Positions 59,157 through 64,000 of a DNA stretch of 64,000 bases are shown in pieces. A program made the translations under genes and the position numbers. The notes under the pieces were generated by a model. It made no database searches, was not told the DNA's origin, and saw nothing but the letters and a program-made list of their open reading frames with translations. The stretch covers positions 62,001-126,000 of the forward strand of contig NZ_JABWCS010000206.1 in NCBI RefSeq assembly GCF_013359945.1, read 5' to 3'. Numbering within the stretch: the stretch's first letter is position 1; each line of letters starts with the position of its first letter. Origin of the DNA: Paenibacillus agri (GTDB taxonomy: Bacteria; Bacillota; Bacilli; Paenibacillales; Paenibacillaceae).

Positions 59157-59573
59157 TCAATGAATGGATCGAAAATCAGAAAGCATTTGATTCAATACTT
59201 CGCCTGTCTTCAAGCATGATATGATATATTCTCGATGCTTCTCTGTATCTGCATCTACCCATGAAAATTCTCTAGCATGGCTGTTAAATTTATCGAGAAA
59301 GACATTCTTTTCATGTTCAACATGTGTAAGGAATGCATTCTTTTCAAAATCGTTTTCAAATAACAGAACAACTTCTAAGAAGCTCCTTCGAGCGAAAGAT
59401 GCCTCATGGTCGTTATCATCATAGAGAAACTTGTTTAGCTTATAAGAAGGGCTATCCTTCGTAAAATACTTTAGTGAATAATCAGGGTCTATCCTATGTT
59501 CTACAAAGTAGAGGAACTCCCAATCTGGGGTAGGAGTGCAATATCGCGCCCCATCAAGAAGAGCACTACTCCA
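59157..59573 (-). pseudogene. start-less open frame at the head of the HhH/ParB-like operon
   Basis: A 138-codon frame with no ATG/GTG/TTG near its beginning: LLDGARYCTPTPDWEFLYFV, EHRIDPDYSLKYFTKDSPSY, ASFARRSFLEVVLLFENDFE, KNAFLTHVEHEKNVFLDKFN, ending with TGA 12 nt before the next ATG. It looks like a real helical protein that has lost its 5' end, with stops at 59574 and upstream. Not recognised. It may have been the first subunit of the operon. Confidence 0.55.
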
Positions 59574-59854
59574 CTATATATCCTTGTTCCAAAATATTTA
59601 ATACTGAGAAAGGTTCACCGTTGCGTTCCATTCGAAGAGAATGCTTTGGTCAAATACCGCTATGAAGTCAATGTTTGATTCAAGTTTCTTACCCTTCCTA
59701 TAAATCATCTTGTTCGGTGACTGCTGAGATTGTTAAAAAAACAGGTTCAGTGCTTTGGTGAGCGGGAAGTTATCATATGGCATGAAGAAAGATGCTGATA
59801 TTGTCAGCACCTTCAATTTCATTGTTGAATTTACCAGAGCGCCTACCTTAAAAA

Positions 59855-62800
59855 TTAAAAATTTCTAAGTTCAGCCTCTACATCCTCCCAAGCAGCATCT
59901 CGTACATAACCTTGAGATATTTGTCTTAGTACCGCTGCGGTTCTTGGCCAAACAAATTGCAAAGCAGCAGCCTGACCTTCATAGTTGGCAGCAAGTTCTC
60001 TCTCTTGTTGCCCACCCTCTCCAATCGAACGAGATGTAAAACCACGTTGATTAAACTGCCCAATAATAAATCCTCGTTCAATAACATCACTTTCAAAGTA
60101 CTCAAACAAATCTCTCACTGACTCATGTGGCCATATTCCATCGGAACCAATCGGTGAATGAACAAGAACTCCACCTATTCTGCTGTCGACAACCGCACTA
60201 CGATTATATATATTTGCCAAACGACGGACCTGCTCGCCCCAGTCTCTCAACATAACTGAATCGATTTCATTGTCCTTTTGTCCAGGCACCGTGGTTATCA
60301 TGTTTAACAACATATAAGCAGACTTCGCCATTTGTGTTACTGTTTCACTTGATAAGCCTTCATTCTCATCTTCAATCTCCGGCTCAGAGCGATATAACAT
60401 TCGCATAAGTTGAACAAATGCACCTGGTTCATTTAAAGCAGCTTTTATCAGAGTTTGTGGTCTGATTTCACGATGTTCGAATAGTGGCATATACATCCAC
60501 TCTAGCTTAGCCATTCGTCCTTCTTGAAGATCGCCACTGTTTTGAAGGTTCACAAACAATTGCGCAATCTCATAAGAGATTTGATTAAAATATGCTGTGT
60601 TTTCTGCCGTTCCCTTATCTGTCGCAGTCAATTCAAGGGCTTCTGCTATTAGTTCAGAAGAAATAGTAATTTTGGTGCCAATTGTTCTCATGAAACGATG
60701 AATTGCATCAAGTGCTGCTAAAGGACGATTACACTCAATTAGTTTTCTTATAATCCATTCACCGTACTCAAAGTCTTTTTCGTCTAAATGAAAATTTGAT
60801 ATAAGATTCCAATATCTATTTGAAATCGCTTCCCCGAGTTCATCCAATAACGCGAAAACTTCAGCTCCAAACTCCAGTGTCAAAGAGAATGCCGTCCATT
60901 TTTCAATATCCCAGCTTTCTTTCTTATTTAACTGTATTTTCCCTACCCATCCTTCAATAACGTAACTTTTATGTGCTGAGAATGAATAAGCGAATTTTCC
61001 AAACTTATCATCCGATGTACTTAGCAGTTCAAGCACCTGATCTTCAACAACATCAGAATATATCGTTTTAGCCAAAACAGAACCGACTATGGAAGGCAGT
61101 GAAGCTTCAGTTAATAGACGTTCGATACCTACCCAGCCTTCGGAAGCCCAAATCTGTTCAAGAGCTTGAATTCTAAACTCTTCAATTTTCTGCCTAGACT
61201 TCTCATAGTCCTTCATCGGTTCAGAATTAATTAATAGAGGATAATATTCGTTAAATAAGTACATATTAATTGATACTATGTCATTAGATGCGAATCTTTC
61301 GTAAACCGTTTGCAATCTAGCTAAAATGGTTTCAGGAAGTGCCCATAGTGCTTCAGTAAACTTACGATGTCGACTGATCATTTCGCGCAGTTTATCCGAG
61401 ATTTCGAGCAGTGCATCCGATATAAAATCTATAGGTTTTAATTTTTCCAGTTCCGAAACTGTCATTTCAATACACAAAGGAGGCAATTTGGGAAGTACTT
61501 CGATAACTTGCTTCCACCTTAAATTGTTATCAATATTGGCGTTTGCTAAAATTCTTTTAGTTATCTCTTCCACGTGACGCTCTCTATCAGCTATTGTTGC
61601 CCTTTTGAGCCAGCCAGCATCCCATTGTCTCTTTTTAGGACGTGCGATCGAAGATGAAATTTCCCCCGGATTTGGCAAAAGAAGTAGAAGCAACTTCCAA
61701 GCTGTTATCGGCTCAAGTCGAATTAACATATCAATGACCTGAAGGCGGATATCCAATGATGCTGTTGTCTGTGGTAACCATCCTAAAAATATTTCCCGTA
61801 AACTACTAATTGGACGATTATTATATTTCCCACCCGGATCTAACACGTCTAATTTCGCTAACAATCTTACAGTTCTAGAAAAACACTCCAAATTCCAACT
61901 AACTATTTCTAAAGCCCATAATAAGTTTGCCTGTGATGCACCAATCATAAAATTTTCTCTAAACAAACTTTTAATAGCTGGATCACCATTCCTAAGGTCA
62001 ACCTCAATAGCTTCTAAAAATGTTATTGGCGCTGCTTCAGCGAGAAACGTAAGAACTTCTCGCAATGAATACCAGCGAGTACTTGACTTGTCGTCAATCA
62101 GTAGCTGGCGTACTAAATAAGCCATTTTATCCTGAACTGTAGTCACACCAATGTTTCTACAATCAGTGTCCCCGAAAACTGCAAGAAAATTGATCATTTC
62201 TGATAGTCCAAGTCTCAACTCTTCAGAGAATTGAAGCTTTTCTCCTTCTATAGCAGCAATCCAAGTGTCCTCTGGAGAAGCTTCAAACCTAGGGTCTATC
62301 TCAGATAGTACATCCTTAGTTACCTGAGAAAAACGCGCGATCACCGCTTCATTTATATTTTGTGAAAGTAAGGTCCACGCGTCTTGTCTTGACAAACAGG
62401 TCCAAGTATTTCCTATACGTCTTATAGGTGGGTCTTCAGCTAAGGCAAGTGAGTTGCAGTATTGCTCGAATTCGCTATAAGGCATACCTGCAAGTTCGGA
62501 TAGTTTATTACAGTCAGCCGCATTATTAGCTCTCCAAGTTCCGGCCAATAAAATTGCTAACACCGGTTGAATTAATTCACCTTGTCTCGCCCAAGATGGT
62601 GTTTGCATCTCCAAGGGAATCAATGCTTCGTGTCTTCTGATGGCCTTGAGATTTCCTCGGCAAGTTTCAACTACCCTTGCGGCTGTTTCATTATCTAACC
62701 CCATTTTAATAAGCGCATCTTTTTGAACATTGCGATCAACCTTATTTAGAGGGACCACTATCTTAGATCGGCTATTCTGAACACTGGCCTCTGGTAGTAT

Positions 62801-63652
62801 AACATAATGACCTTGTGTTATTGCTGCGGCAAAAGTACGTGTTTCTTTGAAAAAGGGCAGCAGAATCAGTGGTGAGTCGTTTTCAACTAGTATATCCCAA
62901 GCATTAGGCTCAAGAACGACTACGAATCGAGATTTATAGTCCTCATTTTCCTTTAAGGTAGCTAAAGCAAATGCATACGATTCATCTCGTGAGTCCGATG
63001 TGATACGTATAACTGATGGAGGTTCTGCAAGAGTATTTATAAGTTTTTGACACTCTTTACTTCTTCCTGCAATTACAAGCTCAGAATTTGTATTTATTTC
63101 CGTTGCACAACTCCAATTATTCCAAGCCTGATCAATGTCCCAAGTACCCGATGGTCTTTTGCCTATGAAACGTGCAAACCAACGATGTACTGCAGGACAT
63201 AATTCAAGCCAAGAAGCCAAATCATCTGCATTCAAGCCGATGACCTGTTTCCACTGACCTTGTTGTTGTTTTTGACTGACCCAATCGTCACGATCACGCC
63301 ACACTCTAGTAGTAACAAACAAGAATGTGGTTTCACTTTTTTCTAACCCCAAGGAGTCTGCCGTCCGTTTATTATAATCATCATTAGCCTTTGTCCCGAC
63401 ACCTGAGGTTGTACCAAATTCCCAAACTGAAGTTCCTTTGGGGATGTATTGATTCCCATTTTCTACTTCTAGAAAGCCATCCCATCCTCCTACTAAAACA
63501 CTATCACCTGAAGGGAAGCTCAAACTTTCGGGCTTAGAACTGGCAGTTATTAGCTTTTTTACCAATAATGGAAGCGTATCTTGAGCCTGCCTACGATTAT
63601 TATCAGCCCAGTTTGTTATATTTTGTGCAGACACTTCCCAGCCTGTCGTCAT
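59855..63652 (-). CDS. large nuclease-like / STAND-like defence protein candidate (1265 aa)
   Basis: The start has TCCAGGAGGGG upstream. Residues 1-180 form a conserved module: Asp58 (LVGGWDGFLEV), Glu78 (GTSVWEFGT), Lys88/Lys95 (TKANDDYNKRT), then TRVWRDRDDWVSQKQQQG, possibly a PD-(D/E)XK-like or nucleic-acid binding domain. Residues about 190-350 look like a STAND-type NTPase (ELVIAGRSKECQKLINTL) but the P-loop is replaced by ITSDSRDESYAFALATLKE. The remaining 900 residues are helical repeats, as expected for a sensor. No membrane segment. I read this as a single-gene anti-phage sensor/effector; this is inference. Confidence 0.6.
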   Translation of the reverse strand: MTTGWEVSAQNITNWADNNRRQAQDTLPLLVKKLITASSKPESLSFPSGDSVLVGGWDGFLEVENGNQYIPKGTSVWEFGTTSGVGTKANDDYNKRTADSLGLEKSETTFLFVTTRVWRDRDDWVSQKQQQGQWKQVIGLNADDLASWLELCPAVHRWFARFIGKRPSGTWDIDQAWNNWSCATEINTNSELVIAGRSKECQKLINTLAEPPSVIRITSDSRDESYAFALATLKENEDYKSRFVVVLEPNAWDILVENDSPLILLPFFKETRTFAAAITQGHYVILPEASVQNSRSKIVVPLNKVDRNVQKDALIKMGLDNETAARVVETCRGNLKAIRRHEALIPLEMQTPSWARQGELIQPVLAILLAGTWRANNAADCNKLSELAGMPYSEFEQYCNSLALAEDPPIRRIGNTWTCLSRQDAWTLLSQNINEAVIARFSQVTKDVLSEIDPRFEASPEDTWIAAIEGEKLQFSEELRLGLSEMINFLAVFGDTDCRNIGVTTVQDKMAYLVRQLLIDDKSSTRWYSLREVLTFLAEAAPITFLEAIEVDLRNGDPAIKSLFRENFMIGASQANLLWALEIVSWNLECFSRTVRLLAKLDVLDPGGKYNNRPISSLREIFLGWLPQTTASLDIRLQVIDMLIRLEPITAWKLLLLLLPNPGEISSSIARPKKRQWDAGWLKRATIADRERHVEEITKRILANANIDNNLRWKQVIEVLPKLPPLCIEMTVSELEKLKPIDFISDALLEISDKLREMISRHRKFTEALWALPETILARLQTVYERFASNDIVSINMYLFNEYYPLLINSEPMKDYEKSRQKIEEFRIQALEQIWASEGWVGIERLLTEASLPSIVGSVLAKTIYSDVVEDQVLELLSTSDDKFGKFAYSFSAHKSYVIEGWVGKIQLNKKESWDIEKWTAFSLTLEFGAEVFALLDELGEAISNRYWNLISNFHLDEKDFEYGEWIIRKLIECNRPLAALDAIHRFMRTIGTKITISSELIAEALELTATDKGTAENTAYFNQISYEIAQLFVNLQNSGDLQEGRMAKLEWMYMPLFEHREIRPQTLIKAALNEPGAFVQLMRMLYRSEPEIEDENEGLSSETVTQMAKSAYMLLNMITTVPGQKDNEIDSVMLRDWGEQVRRLANIYNRSAVVDSRIGGVLVHSPIGSDGIWPHESVRDLFEYFESDVIERGFIIGQFNQRGFTSRSIGEGGQQERELAANYEGQAAALQFVWPRTAAVLRQISQGYVRDAAWEDVEAELRNF

Positions 63653-63812
63653 TACAAACCCCTCCTGGAATTGATTTTCACGAAATTTTCAAAAATAATA
63701 CCAAAAAGTGTTTTAATCTATATCAATTAATTTTACATATAGTCCTACTTAAGATAGATTCTCTCTAATGTTATCACTAAGTTATACATAATACTTTTGA
63801 TTCTTACTGCAC

Positions 63813-63995
63813 TCACACATCTTGTTGATTATTAACGATTAGTCTAAGCGTAGGCTCAATTTCCTTAAGTTTAAGTGATCCTTTTTCCATGGTACAAAGC
63901 ATTTCTATAAACTCTCGCGGTACGCCAGACTCATTGATAATTTGTAGCTCATTTTTGAAATTATCCTGTAGTAGCATTTTTATCCCTTTATTCAA
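63813..63995 (-). CDS. small hypothetical protein, possibly continuing beyond the window
   Basis: 60 aa up to an ATG at 63995, only 5 nt from the window edge, so it may start outside. MLLQDNFKNELQIINESGVP, REFIEMLCTMEKGSLKLKEI. Charged, no recognised domain. It lies on the same strand upstream of the 1265-aa gene. Confidence 0.4.
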   Translation of the reverse strand: MNKGIKMLLQDNFKNELQIINESGVPREFIEMLCTMEKGSLKLKEIEPTLRLIVNNQQDV

Positions 63996-64000
63996 CAGAA

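Overview
The window looks like chromosome of a Gram-positive spore-former of the Paenibacillus/Bacillales type. This is inferred from strong GGAGG-type ribosome binding sites, TTG/GTG starts, a Spo0E-like domain, an LPXTG cell-wall protein, an ECF41 sigma factor and the style of the metabolic genes. No rRNA, intact tRNA, CRISPR array, complete transposase or complete integrase was seen.

Region 1 (1-24 kb) is mostly ordinary chromosome. It holds an AraC regulator diverging from a SnoaL-like gene. Next comes a transport cluster (isochorismatase-type amidohydrolase, NCS2 nucleobase permease, GntR repressor, MFS transporter) whose operator-like repeats can be read in the DNA. An MBL hydrolase, a tatD-kptA pair, a MoxR-VWA pair (ATPase frameshifted), an aminoglycoside-kinase-like gene, an SPFH protein, a sugar-dehydrogenase-like beta propeller, and an old-yellow-enzyme gene with a TetR regulator follow. 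An XRE regulator with a STAS-like tail faces a stand-alone STAS-like protein. A complete ECF41 circuit (sigma factor, NmrA-like SDR, AhpD-like protein) comes with three matching promoters of the form TGTCACA-N16-CGTT.

Region 2 (24-46.8 kb) is a defence island, mostly on the minus strand and AT-rich between 30 and 44 kb. It contains a McrB-like AAA+ GTPase, a DUF2357 nuclease-like protein and a NERD protein. A restriction-modification set follows: a small HTH controller candidate, a putative restriction enzyme and a C5-cytosine methyltransferase. Beyond it lie an undescribed two-gene unit (386-aa unknown plus a zinc-knuckle PD-(D/E)XK nuclease), a Z1-type SF2 helicase, a paraMORC/histidine-kinase double-ATPase with a receiver-domain partner, a decayed C5 methyltransferase and a DUF2075 helicase-nuclease with a MazG protein. 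A tRNA-Ser-like 3' end with its terminator lies in the island as an attachment-site relic, and a 69-bp direct repeat brackets the DUF2075 module.

Region 3 (46.8-64 kb) starts with housekeeping genes (Dus, a lipoprotein hydrolase, GNAT). It then becomes a scrap-yard of serine-recombinase 3' ends, repeated CTCCACATGTGTGGAG-type palindromes, a 168-bp repeat, and a duplicated LPXTG gene end. Decayed genes (LOG, HNH, a DNA adenine methylase piece, an RlmD-like C-terminus) and small immunity-like orphans (DUF3885, DUF2691) are mixed in. It ends with an operon of a helical protein, an HhH-like protein and a ParB-like protein, and a 1265-aa protein with a nuclease-like N-terminus and a STAND-like core lacking a normal P-loop.

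The strongest candidates for undescribed biology are the nuclease/386-aa pair (32.9-35.6 kb), the paraMORC-kinase/receiver pair (39.8-43.1 kb), the 1265-aa protein (59.9-63.7 kb) and the HhH/ParB-like operon (58.1-59.6 kb). All family names are from recognition of motifs by eye; no database search was run.
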